Source: JAJZQD01 sp021847735 (GTDB taxonomy: Bacteria; Bacillota; Thermincolia; Thermincolales; UBA2595). Taken from it: a DNA stretch of 42,614 nt. Positions 14,780-23,036 of this stretch are shown here, piece by piece (within the stretch, counting starts at the first letter, position 1; every line of letters starts with the position of its first letter). A program made the position numbers and the translations under genes. The stretch is from the NCBI GenBank assembly GCA_027324025.1, contig DAHVYW010000119.1, positions 1 through 42,614 of the forward strand, in the 5' to 3' direction. The notes under the pieces are model-generated. The model made no database searches. It had not been told where the DNA came from and worked only from the letters and a program-made list of their open reading frames with translations.

Positions 14780-15748
14780 ATGGGAGACCATCAAAAACAA
14801 AAAGCAAATGCCGTATTTGAAGGCGGCGGTGTAAAGGGTATTGGGATGGCAGGGGCACTGACGGTAGCCGGGCGGTATTATGACTGGGTATATGTGGCCG
14901 GTACATCCGCCGGGGCTATAGTAGCGTCTCTGATTGCGGCCGGTTACACGCCGGAAGAAATCCGTGACAAAATCTTTAGCATCGATTACAAACGATTCAT
15001 CGACTCAGATAAATGGGGCCGGTTTCCATTACTGGGTCCGTTGTTTAAACTGAAATGCAGCCTGGGAATGCACAAAGGTGACTATATAGAAGAATGGGTG
15101 AGGGAGAACCTGAGAGCAAAAGGGGTGGAACGGTTCGGGGATTTAATTGTCCGGGAGAATGCCCAAAACCCCCAGGGCAGGTATCGTCTGAGGGTTATTG
15201 CTTCGGATATATCTACCGGTAACCTGCTGATTTTACCTCAGGACATTGCCCGCTACGGTATTGACCCCGATGATTTTGACGTTGCCCGGGCAATCAGGAT
15301 GAGTATCAGCATTCCCTTCTTTTTTGAGCCGGTATCGCTGGTCTACGACGGAGAAGACGGTAAAAAGAATATAAGCTACATCGTCGACGGCGGGGTACTA
15401 AGTAATTTCCCGGTCTGGCTGTTTGACCGCGATACGGGGACAGAGGGTCTGCCGACTTTAGGGTTTAAACTGTCCGGCCCTAATGAGGGCAGGCCCAATC
15501 ATATCACGGGGCCATTCTCAATGTTGACGGCCCTGTTCAGCACTATGGTTGAGGCCCATGATAACCGTTTTATCGAAGAACGGAACTTTGACCGGACAGT
15601 ATCCATTCCTACTCTGGGAGTAAGGACAACAGATTTTGGGATATCCCGGCAGCGGGTCGAGGCTCTATTCTATTCCGGTGTAAATGCTGCCACAGAGTTT
15701 TTTGAAGGGTGGGACTACAGTTACTACTTGTTAAAATACGCCAGGTAG
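14780..15748 (+). CDS. Patatin-like phospholipase
   Basis: The protein has 322 residues. Oxyanion loop GGGVKG (15-20), nucleophile Ser43 in GTSAG and catalytic Asp203 in VDGGVLSNFP form the Ser-Asp dyad of bacterial patatins. The enzyme is expected to cleave acyl chains from lipids. No signal peptide is present, so it acts in the cytoplasm or at the inner leaflet. The ribosome site is poor (CGGGTGA). Family assignment is secure; substrate is not. Confidence 0.92.
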   Translation: MGDHQKQKANAVFEGGGVKGIGMAGALTVAGRYYDWVYVAGTSAGAIVASLIAAGYTPEEIRDKIFSIDYKRFIDSDKWGRFPLLGPLFKLKCSLGMHKGDYIEEWVRENLRAKGVERFGDLIVRENAQNPQGRYRLRVIASDISTGNLLILPQDIARYGIDPDDFDVARAIRMSISIPFFFEPVSLVYDGEDGKKNISYIVDGGVLSNFPVWLFDRDTGTEGLPTLGFKLSGPNEGRPNHITGPFSMLTALFSTMVEAHDNRFIEERNFDRTVSIPTLGVRTTDFGISRQRVEALFYSGVNAATEFFEGWDYSYYLLKYAR

Positions 15749-15758
15749 TCGGTTTGGC

Positions 15759-15788
15759 TAGACATATTTAACATAAAGGGCATATAAT
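15759..15788 (+). promoter_or_regulatory. Sigma-A promoter of the MacAB-like operon
   Basis: TAGACA (5/6 to consensus) and a perfect TATAAT are separated by 18 nt, ending 17 nt before the ATPase start. Confidence 0.7.
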
Positions 15789-15805
15789 CTAATTAGGTGC
15801 TAGTG

Positions 15806-16570
15806 ATGGAACGGTATTTTGGAATTTGGGGGTTCTCCGAAATGGCAGGTTTAGATGCACCATCAAACAGTGTAATCATGAAGCTGGCAGGTGTGGCCAG
15901 GGAATATGTCCTGGGTGACATTGTAGTAAAGGCCCTTAAAAACACCAATCTGGACATTTTTAACGGTGAACTGGCGGTTATTCTTGGCCCCAGCGGGTCC
16001 GGCAAAAGCACCCTGCTCAATATCATGGGGGGAATGGATACACCGAGCCGGGGCCGCATCCTGTTTAACGGCCGGGATATAGGAAGTTACAACGAGACTG
16101 AACTGACAAACTTCAGGAGACAGGAGGTGGGGTTTGTTTTTCAGTTTTATAACCTGATTCCCAACCTTACGGCCCTCGAAAACGTAGAACTGGCCGGCGA
16201 GCTGTCCGATACTGCCCTTGACTCAATGGAAGTCCTGTGTAAAGTAGGATTGGGGGAAAGGGCGGACCATTTCCCCACCCAACTGAGTGGTGGGGAACAG
16301 CAGCGGGTGGCCATAGCCCGGGCAGTGGTTAAAAACCCGGAAATACTGCTTTGTGACGAGCCGACCGGGGCCCTGGACCAGGAAATGGGTAAGCTGGTAC
16401 TGGCTCTTTTGGCTGATATCAATAGAGAGCTGGGCAAAACAGTGGTTATTATCACCCACAACTCGGCAATTGGCGGCATGGGTAACCGGGTAATTAAGAT
16501 GAGAGACGGCGAAGTTGCGGAAATAATCGTGAACAGCGAACCCCTGCCTCCTGAAAGGATTGAGTGGTAA
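15806..16570 (+). CDS. ABC transporter ATP-binding protein (MacB/LolD type)
   Basis: The 254-residue ATPase has Walker A GPSGSGKS (61-68), Q-loop FVFQFYNLIP, signature LSGGEQQ (160-166) and Walker B LLCDEPTGALD (181-191). The closest group is the LolD/MacB ATPases that work with FtsX-type permeases. ATG 15806 is used because AGGTG is six bases upstream; the ATPase homology starts about 25 residues in. Its stop overlaps the permease start. Likely role: driving export or extraction of a lipid, peptide or drug. Confidence 0.93.
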   Translation: MERYFGIWGFSEMAGLDAPSNSVIMKLAGVAREYVLGDIVVKALKNTNLDIFNGELAVILGPSGSGKSTLLNIMGGMDTPSRGRILFNGRDIGSYNETELTNFRRQEVGFVFQFYNLIPNLTALENVELAGELSDTALDSMEVLCKVGLGERADHFPTQLSGGEQQRVAIARAVVKNPEILLCDEPTGALDQEMGKLVLALLADINRELGKTVVIITHNSAIGGMGNRVIKMRDGEVAEIIVNSEPLPPERIEW

Positions 16571-18936
16571 TGGACAAGCTGGTAACAAAGCTGTTCCGTG
16601 ACATAAGGTCCTCCAAGGGACAGTTTATGGCAGTGGTGGCCGTAGTTTTTGTGGGTATAACCGTTTACGCGGCCCTGTATATGTCATACCAAAACCTGGG
16701 CAAATCCACAGATGCCTATTATGAAAGTTTTAGATTCGCCCACCTGACTTTTAATGTTCAGAGTGCCCCTAAAGGCATTATAGAACCCCTTAGCCGGGTT
16801 GAGGGTGTGAAACTTGCCACCGGGCGGCTTACAGCCGAGGTTGGCTTGGATATTCCCGGACGGGAGGAACGGGTTTTCGGCAGGATAGTTTCCCTGCCTG
16901 ACCGCCGGGAATCTATAGTCAACGACATATTTCTGATCAAAGGCGGCTACTTCAGGAAGGACGTTCCCGGCCAGACCCTGATAGAGCAGCAGTTCGCCAA
17001 ATATTATAATATCCCGAGGGGCGGCAGCCTTTTCCCCATGATTGCCGGGAAGAGATATGAGTTAAAGGTAACCGGTATGGTAGGAAGTCCGGAATACATT
17101 TATTCCCTGCGCTCCGGGAATGATTTGATGGCGGCACCCGGTAGTTTCGGGATTATGTATGTCCCTTATTCGGCGGCCGGTGACATGCTTGGCAGCAGCG
17201 GCCTTTATAATGAAATTGCCGTCTATCTTGATAACCCCGGCAAGCAGGATGAAGTTATTGCCCAGGTCAAGTCTATTTTACGTCCTTACGGCATAATACA
17301 GACAGTAAAAAGAAAAGACCAGTTAAGCAACGTGATTGTACAGAATGAACTTGACGGGTTAGCGAAACTGGCCGTTGTTTTTCCGGTCCTGTTCCTTAGT
17401 GTGGCCGCTTTGGTCATGTACATTCTTCTCGTCAGAATGGTAAAGAACCAGCGTGGGCAGATTGGGGTCCTTAGGGCCATGGGCTTTTCCAGGAAACGAA
17501 TCTGGATTCATTATCTCTCTTACTCGTTAATTATCGGACTGGTCGGTGCCGTGCTGGGGGTCCTGGCAGGGTTTGCCCTGGGGAAACCCCTTACTGAAAT
17601 GTATGCCCAGTATTTTCAGCTACCGGTCATGGAGATAAAAGTTTACTGGACTGAATTATTGTTCGGCACAGGACTAACCATGGCTTTTTGTTTGTTAGCT
17701 GGCCTGCAGGCCACTAACAGTGTTTTAAAGCTCAGCCCTATTGAAGCTATGAGGCCGGAGGTGCCGCGAAGTTTCCGCAAACCATGGCTGGAACGGGCGG
17801 CCTTACAAAAGTTTAAATTGCCCGTTACATTCAAGATGGTGCTGCGTAATTTTTTCCGCAACAGGTTTCGGACATTTCTCACATCTGCCGGGATAATCAT
17901 GACCGTTGGCCTGGTGGTGGTATCTTTCTTTTTCATTGATGCTATGGATTTTTTGATGACAACGCAGTTTGCGAAGCAGCAAACTAATGATATGAGAGTG
18001 GGTTTTTCCAAACCACTGCCTGCCACTGTGGCGACAGATATTGAAAAGATCCGGGGAATTATGAAGGCCGAACCGATTCTGGAAATGCCGGTTGAGTTTA
18101 AGAACGGCTCCCTGAAAGAAAAGGTAATAGTGAGCGGGTTGAGACCAGAGACGGCTTTTTATCATTTTCAGGATTCCGGGGGCCGACCCGTCAGGCTTCC
18201 GGCGTACGGGGTACTTGTTCCGGAGCAGTTGGCAAAAAAACTCGGGGTTACGGTGGGTGACTACCTGGAAACAAAAGCCCTGGTCGGGGGAGAAAAAGAG
18301 TCAAAGGTGCGGGTAGCCGGGATTATCGTTCAGTATGTCGGCAGCGGATGCTACAGCTCTATTGACCAGGTCGGAGGTCTCGTTGGAGAGGGACCGGAGG
18401 CCACAGGCGCCCTCTTAGACATAAAATCCGGTTCGGAGGCGGCGGTGCGCAGGGAACTGAACAAGTCAAACTGGGTCACTGTTGTGGAAAGCAACCAGGC
18501 CATGATGGACTATCTTAAACAGAGTATGGGTATGCTGTATGCCTTTACCGGCCTTCTGATAACCTTCAGCGGTATCATGGGTGTGGCGGTGATATTCAAT
18601 ACGACAACGGTCAATATCCTGGAAAGACAGCGCGAACTTGTCAGCCTACGGGTAATGGGTTTTTCCTTCAGGGAAGTAGCCCGGATGGTAGTTCTGGAGA
18701 ACATTATCCTCGGTTTATTCGCTTTGGTTGTGGGACTGCCTTTCGGTAAATTTTTATGTGGGCTGTATGTACAGGAGTTTGCTTACGACGCGATGAATTT
18801 ACCGGTAGTAATATATCCGCGCACTTATTTCCTCGTAGCTGCAGTGACTATGATCATAATGATGCTGGCGCTGGTGCCGAACTTGCGGCACCTGAAATCA
18901 CTCAATCTGGTTGAAGTCATTAAAACCAGGGATTAG
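16570..18936 (+). CDS. FtsX-type ABC transporter permease
   Basis: The 788-residue protein has an N-terminal helix, a large extracytoplasmic MacB-type domain (about 40-250), three helices with the FtsX core (VRMVKNQRGQIGVLRAMGFS), a second extracytoplasmic domain and a final FtsX core with VNILERQRELVSLRVMGFS. This duplicated arrangement is that of full-length permeases acting without a second subunit. Start ATG overlaps the ATPase stop (TAATG). With the downstream fusion protein it forms an ABC export complex, in a mechanotransmission mode by analogy with MacB. Confidence 0.92.
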   Translation: MDKLVTKLFRDIRSSKGQFMAVVAVVFVGITVYAALYMSYQNLGKSTDAYYESFRFAHLTFNVQSAPKGIIEPLSRVEGVKLATGRLTAEVGLDIPGREERVFGRIVSLPDRRESIVNDIFLIKGGYFRKDVPGQTLIEQQFAKYYNIPRGGSLFPMIAGKRYELKVTGMVGSPEYIYSLRSGNDLMAAPGSFGIMYVPYSAAGDMLGSSGLYNEIAVYLDNPGKQDEVIAQVKSILRPYGIIQTVKRKDQLSNVIVQNELDGLAKLAVVFPVLFLSVAALVMYILLVRMVKNQRGQIGVLRAMGFSRKRIWIHYLSYSLIIGLVGAVLGVLAGFALGKPLTEMYAQYFQLPVMEIKVYWTELLFGTGLTMAFCLLAGLQATNSVLKLSPIEAMRPEVPRSFRKPWLERAALQKFKLPVTFKMVLRNFFRNRFRTFLTSAGIIMTVGLVVVSFFFIDAMDFLMTTQFAKQQTNDMRVGFSKPLPATVATDIEKIRGIMKAEPILEMPVEFKNGSLKEKVIVSGLRPETAFYHFQDSGGRPVRLPAYGVLVPEQLAKKLGVTVGDYLETKALVGGEKESKVRVAGIIVQYVGSGCYSSIDQVGGLVGEGPEATGALLDIKSGSEAAVRRELNKSNWVTVVESNQAMMDYLKQSMGMLYAFTGLLITFSGIMGVAVIFNTTTVNILERQRELVSLRVMGFSFREVARMVVLENIILGLFALVVGLPFGKFLCGLYVQEFAYDAMNLPVVIYPRTYFLVAAVTMIIMMLALVPNLRHLKSLNLVEVIKTRD

Positions 18937-18947
18937 AGGTGACCTGT

Positions 18948-20183
18948 GTGAAAAACAAGAAGGCCATAATTATTGCGGGTGTTTTAACCATTGTTTTAAT
19001 CCTTATATTTATGCGGGGTGGCGGTGTTCCGGTAGAAATCCTAAAGGTAGAACCCGGTCCTTTTACAGGCTACATTGAGGAAAACGGGATAGTGGAAGCC
19101 AGGGGCGCCCGGGAGGTTCAGGCGGCTGCATCCGGACGGGTGTCTGAAATTAAAGTAACAGAAGGGCAGCAGGTAAAAACGGGCGATATTCTGGCAGCCC
19201 TTGAGAAGGGGGATTTGCAGTCTGAGGTTGAGCGGACCAAAGCCTTGGTCAGGGCCGCTCAGTCCCAATTGGCAGGGGCAATAAAAGGAGCCGGTGACAA
19301 CGAGATGGCGCAGGCGAGGGCGGAGGTGAACCAGGCCAAAGCTAACCTGTCCGAAGCCCAAAGGCAGGCCGGACAGGCGGGAACCCTTTTGAAGTCAGGT
19401 GGGATTAGCAGCGAGGAATACCAACAGAAAATAACTGCTGTAAAGCTTCAGAATAATAACCTGGCTATAGCCAATGCCAGGCTGAAAATGCTCCTGTCTG
19501 GTGCGGGCCAAAGTGAAAGGCAGGCTTTACAGGCCCTGGTGGAACAGGCCCAGGCCCAGCTCAAAACAGCCGAAATTCAGTTAAATCAAGCTGATATCAC
19601 TGCCCCTATTGATGGTGTTGTGCTTAGAAAATATGTAGAACCTGGTACGTTCATTCAACCCGGAACCTCACTTTTTAAAGTTGGCCCTCTTACTGAACTG
19701 GAAGTAAGGGCGGACATTCTGGAGACCGAAGCGGTCAGGGTAAAGGTAGGACAAAAGGTCAGCATAACCGGTGACGTACTCGGAAAACTTGCCGTTGCGG
19801 GTAAGGTTACGGAAGTGGCCCCTGAGGCAGTGGTCAAGGTATCGAGCCTTGGAGTTGAGCAGCGCAGGGTGCCCATAAAAACCACATTGGCAGAAAACGG
19901 TGGGCTCAAGCCTGGTTTCAATGTCGTCGTGCATGTAATTACCGGGGAAAAAGGGAAAACCCTGGCTGTCCCCGAAGAGGCCCTGTTCAGCGACAGGGGT
20001 AAAGATTACTTATTTGTCGTGGAAGGCGGAAAGCTGGACAAACGCCGGGTGACCACCGGTTTACAGAACAAAGAATTTGTAGAGATTACTGATGGGCTGA
20101 AGGCCGGGGAAGAAATTGTCAGGGAACCTGATAACAAAATGGTTGCAGGAACCAAGGTAAAGAAAGTTGAATCTGCTCAGTGA
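18948..20183 (+). CDS. Membrane fusion protein (RND/MacA-HlyD type)
   Basis: The 411-residue protein has a membrane anchor (4-22), then a lipoyl-like half-motif (GRVSEIKVTEGQQVKTGDIL), a coiled-coil hairpin rich in Ala and Gln (about 95-190), the second lipoyl half (ADITAPIDGVV type) and beta-barrel domains. It links the permease to the outside in MacAB-like systems. No outer membrane factor gene is nearby. GTG at 18948 has GAGGTGA six bases ahead; an earlier GTG sits within that site. The tail overlaps the region before the next gene. Confidence 0.92.
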   Translation: MKNKKAIIIAGVLTIVLILIFMRGGGVPVEILKVEPGPFTGYIEENGIVEARGAREVQAAASGRVSEIKVTEGQQVKTGDILAALEKGDLQSEVERTKALVRAAQSQLAGAIKGAGDNEMAQARAEVNQAKANLSEAQRQAGQAGTLLKSGGISSEEYQQKITAVKLQNNNLAIANARLKMLLSGAGQSERQALQALVEQAQAQLKTAEIQLNQADITAPIDGVVLRKYVEPGTFIQPGTSLFKVGPLTELEVRADILETEAVRVKVGQKVSITGDVLGKLAVAGKVTEVAPEAVVKVSSLGVEQRRVPIKTTLAENGGLKPGFNVVVHVITGEKGKTLAVPEEALFSDRGKDYLFVVEGGKLDKRRVTTGLQNKEFVEITDGLKAGEEIVREPDNKMVAGTKVKKVESAQ

Positions 20184-20239
20184 TTAGGTCCACGGTTACC
20201 AATAAAATTTACAGGACAGGAAAAGGGGATGGTATCCGC

Positions 20240-20599
20240 ATGGCAGGTAATTGGGATATCCGGAGGATTTACTTGTATCTGGTTAGTTTCGCCACTTTAA
20301 TGATGATGGTTGTCGGAACAGTTCAGGTTTTACAAGGGGTCGTTTCTATTGGTTATCCGAACCCCCAGCCTGGACCGATGGCTTCGGAAATCAGGATGAG
20401 GTATGCAGATATGGCCCAGAAAGATTCCAAAATTACCGAAGCTGAGGTCAAGAAACAAGTCGAGAATGAACGGGCCCAGGCTATAAAAAACCAGCGTTAC
20501 TATGATGTCAGGTCACTGATTAACAACATTGTTTTATTTGGTGTGGCTTTGCCTGTGTATCTGTATCACTGGAGAAAGATCCAGCAGTCCGAAGAATAG
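20240..20599 (+). CDS. Small membrane protein, first of tandem paralogs
   Basis: The protein has 119 residues and starts MAGNWDIRRIYLYLVSF, the segment shared with the next gene. One membrane helix is near 14-36 and another near 95-112; between them is a charged, probably coiled, loop. The YLYLVSF start resembles DUF5671 membrane domains. The ATG has an AAGGGG site at long spacing. It follows the transporter operon closely and may be an accessory part. Confidence 0.65.
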   Translation: MAGNWDIRRIYLYLVSFATLMMMVVGTVQVLQGVVSIGYPNPQPGPMASEIRMRYADMAQKDSKITEAEVKKQVENERAQAIKNQRYYDVRSLINNIVLFGVALPVYLYHWRKIQQSEE

Positions 20600-20665
20600 G
20601 TTACCGACTACCAGTTGAGCTTCCAAAAGACGTTTAAAGCACGGGAAGAAAGGGAGTTGATTGAA

Positions 20666-21028
20666 ATGGCAGGTAACTGGGACATCCGCAGGGTTTATTT
20701 GTACCTGGTCAGTTTTACCACCTTAATGATGATGGTATTTGGGACAGTTATGTTCTTTCAGGGAGTCGTGAATCTGGTTTATCCAAACCCCCAGAATTCA
20801 TATGAAACGAAATTTAGTCGACCTGTTCCGGCGGAAAAGGGCGGGGGCGGCCTACAACTCACCGACGCGGAAATCAAACAACAAGCCAAACAGGAACAGG
20901 CCCAAGCGCGATATTATCAAATAAAACAGATGATTGACAGCCTTATGCTTTTAATAGTTGCCCTGCCAGTGTATCTCTATCACTGGAAGAAGATTCAACG
21001 GTCTGACAGGCCTGATGGAGTTAGGTGA
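20666..21028 (+). CDS. Small membrane protein, second of tandem paralogs
   Basis: The protein has 120 residues. It shares with its neighbour the N-terminal MAGNWDIRR-YLYLVSF block, the middle YPNPQ motif and the end LPVYLYHW-KIQ, while the loop between has diverged and gained Gly. This is a tandem duplication within the transporter region. Start ATG follows GGGAG at about ten bases. Function unknown. Confidence 0.65.
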   Translation: MAGNWDIRRVYLYLVSFTTLMMMVFGTVMFFQGVVNLVYPNPQNSYETKFSRPVPAEKGGGGLQLTDAEIKQQAKQEQAQARYYQIKQMIDSLMLLIVALPVYLYHWKKIQRSDRPDGVR

Positions 21029-21071
21029 TACAGGCTGGATAAAAGCGGCCGGGTGACAGGAGTCGATTAAT

Positions 21072-21378
21072 TTGGAAGGTCAGTTTAAGGTCGTAAACAA
21101 TACGGAAATCAGAGTGCGGTACGAGGAGACTGACCAGATGGGTTTTGTCTATTACGGCAAGTATTTTACCTGGTTTGAAGTGGGCAGGACAGAGTTTTTC
21201 CGGACTATGGGCCTGCCTTACACGGCTTTTTGGATATGAGATATTGTCCACTGAGGGTGCAGTTTTGGCCTTCGGTAGTACCGGCCATGCCTTTGTGGAC
21301 AGTACCGGCCGGCCTGTCAACCTGTCGAAAAAGGAGCCGGAACTGTGGGATCAGATTGTCAGCAGCCTGGCGTTTTGA
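21072..21378 (+). pseudogene. YbgC/FadM-type acyl-CoA thioesterase with internal deletion
   Basis: A TTG start with ACAGGAG upstream opens a clear thioesterase N-terminus (RVRYEETDQMGFVYYGKYF, then GLPYTAF) that stops at a TGA at 21237. The next frame carries the matching C-terminus, LFGYEIL then GSTGHAFVDSTGRPVNLSKK. In intact homologs of about 135-140 residues these parts are separated by some 40 residues including the second half of the core helix and two strands. Those are missing here, and the junction is out of frame. The gene is therefore inactivated by a deletion of roughly 120 nt. Confidence 0.82.
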
Positions 21379-21404
21379 AATAATATTGGGAAAGGGGTTG
21401 CAAT

Positions 21405-22202
21405 GTGGGATTTTTTAGGCAAATAAAAGACAGTTTTACGAATTTTAGTTCTTACAGGGACGTTGCTGGGCAAAAAACAGGAAAAACTATAAAATACTTT
21501 TTTATCCTATTTACAATCATTTTTATAGTATGGCTTATCCAATTTGCCTATACCTTTAATAACGGGACAGCAGAGTTTGTATCCACCATCAAAGAAAAAA
21601 TCCCGGAATTCAGGCTGGCCAACGGGCAGTTGAATGTGGATGCGCCACAGCCCTTATTGGTTGACGGTGGTAACGGCTCGGTCCTTATTATAGATACAAC
21701 AGGTCAGACTGATGAATCGGTTTTGGATAAGTACAACGAGGGGGTATTTATTTCCCGGGATAAACTTATCAATAAGCAAAATATCGAGAAAAAAGAGATT
21801 AGCTTTGCCGATTTAAAGCAGGTTACCCTGGACAAACAGAAACTGCTCAGTTTCCTGCCGCTGTTTAAATGGCTGCTGGTTATTATTGCCGTATTCGCGT
21901 ATGTGTTCGGCTCGGCCTGGGTGGTGATTACACTGGTAATTATGGGCCTGATAGGTCTATTTATCAATGGCACCATGAAGGGCGGGCTGCGTTTTGGCCA
22001 CACCTGGAATATTGCCGTTTATGCCCTGACTCTGCCATGGCTGTTGGAAACCTTCAAAGATTTGGTCTACCCGGCTATACCATATTTCTGGGCCATCAAA
22101 TGGGGCCTGGCGTTGTTCCTCCTCTACAAAGGCATCGAAGCCGCCAATAAACCCGTAGTCATAGAAGAACCGCCTCTACCCCCAAACGATTTTGTCATAT
22201 AA
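21405..22202 (+). CDS. DUF1189 membrane protein
   Basis: The product has 265 residues. Residue 1-25 is a short amphipathic start (FFRQIKDSFTNFSSY), followed by a helix (30-48), an extracytoplasmic loop of about 110 residues with LVDGGNGSVLIIDTTG, and four closely spaced helices. The layout and the early SFTNFSSYRD block fit DUF1189. In some species these proteins sit near maltose genes, which is not the case here. GTG start follows AAAGGGG. Function unknown. Confidence 0.8.
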   Translation: MGFFRQIKDSFTNFSSYRDVAGQKTGKTIKYFFILFTIIFIVWLIQFAYTFNNGTAEFVSTIKEKIPEFRLANGQLNVDAPQPLLVDGGNGSVLIIDTTGQTDESVLDKYNEGVFISRDKLINKQNIEKKEISFADLKQVTLDKQKLLSFLPLFKWLLVIIAVFAYVFGSAWVVITLVIMGLIGLFINGTMKGGLRFGHTWNIAVYALTLPWLLETFKDLVYPAIPYFWAIKWGLALFLLYKGIEAANKPVVIEEPPLPPNDFVI

Positions 22203-22306
22203 GCTGGCCCAAACATTTTGCCCAGCCCTCCCAAAGGAATAAGCAGGGGTGTTACGTAAGCGAGGCGGACGGGGTATCCCCAAAAAGGTAGTCTTACTTA
22301 AGTTTA

Positions 22307-22430
22307 GGGGAAATGGCAGGTGTGTTCCGGAGACTGAGGCTGACGTCCGCCGGCCTTTGATCCGCGCAGCGGGAGTGGCTTTGCCGGCTGAGTTGTTGCT
22401 CAGTCGCAGGAATATACCTGCCATTTCCCC
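22307..22430 (+). repeat. Palindromic intergenic repeat family B, copy 1
   Basis: The 124-nt element has complementary ends (GGGGAAATGGCAGGT and ACCTGCCATTTCCCC) and a conserved core: GAGGCTGACGTCCGCC, ATCCGCGCAGCGGGAG, GGCTGAGTTGTTGCTC. Other copies lie at 38166-38287 and, partial, at 41385-41545. It follows the DUF1189 gene and would fold as a long hairpin RNA. No reading frame is conserved among copies. Confidence 0.8.
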
Positions 22431-22436
22431 ATACGT

Positions 22437-22468
22437 AAAAAAAAAGAAGACTGCCCCTTTGGACAGCC
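22437..22468 (-). terminator. Minus-strand terminator
   Basis: GGCTGTCC and GGGGCAGTC pair on the minus strand and are followed by TTC and about nine T. It would end the 62-residue gene to its right. Confidence 0.7.
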
Positions 22469-22501
22469 CCCCCCCTCGTTGTTTCCGGAGGATACACCTG
22501 C

Positions 22502-22690
22502 CTATTCACGCATATTTCCTTTTTCCCCTAAGTCTTCATCTGCTTCATATGGCGTCACCCTGTCACCGGCCGGAGTATAAGGGGTGCTCTGGTAAGTCTC
22601 CCGCTCCTTACCGGCGTTGGCGGTGGCTTTTCCTCGGGTGGCTTTTTTCATTACTTCTTCATTAATCTCTTTTGATTGTTTTTCTTCCAT
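22502..22690 (-). CDS. Small hydrophilic protein, unknown
   Basis: The 62-residue product is very polar, with many Glu, Lys and Thr residues and no hydrophobic core, so it is probably disordered. The ATG has GGGAGG eight bases upstream, and a terminator lies 30 nt after the stop, which together support a real gene. Composition recalls small spore or stress proteins but no family motif was recognised. Confidence 0.6.
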   Translation of the reverse strand: MEEKQSKEINEEVMKKATRGKATANAGKERETYQSTPYTPAGDRVTPYEADEDLGEKGNMRE

Positions 22691-22836
22691 TTAACAGACC
22701 TCCCGGCTGCGAATTTGCCTCTTTCTTTATTCTGTCCCGGGCAGGCCCGGATATGTATTGAAGATTGATTTGAGTGGCGGCCGGGCAAAATACTAACGTG
22801 TTTTTCAACCGGATGGAAAAAGAGGAGGTTTTGGTT

Positions 22837-22875
22837 ATGGGACGAAAGAAAGACAAGGGTTCCCCACCAGATTAA
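22837..22875 (+). CDS. Candidate 12-residue micro-ORF
   Basis: ATG is preceded by GAGGAGG at eight bases, a near-perfect ribosome site, and opens MGRKKDKGSPPD then stop. The peptide is basic. It may be a real micropeptide or a leader; the strong site in otherwise non-coding DNA is the main evidence. Confidence 0.35.
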   Translation: MGRKKDKGSPPD

Positions 22876-22975
22876 GATTTATATTGAACTTAGGGTATTG
22901 ATTGACCAACTAATAACAACGGAAAGTTGAAGGAACCTCACTCTCGGGAACTTACTCTGGGTAGATAATTTTATT

Positions 22976-23004
22976 TTGACGGCAGAAAACTTATATGATA
23001 ACAT
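22976..23004 (+). promoter_or_regulatory. Promoter of the aldo/keto reductase gene
   Basis: TTGACG and TAACAT are 17 nt apart, 32 nt before the start codon. The rest of 22876-22975 shows nothing recognisable. Confidence 0.5.
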
Positions 23005-23036
23005 CAAGGGAAAAGCTTACAGGGCGGTGTTAGAGC

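Noticed and set aside
21237..21239. TGA in the thioesterase as another selenocysteine codon
   Set aside because: Reading through does not restore homology, because the C-terminal part is in a different frame.
22249..22665. Plus-strand 138-codon frame after DUF1189
   Set aside because: It runs through repeat family B and opposite the supported 62-residue minus-strand gene; no ribosome site.
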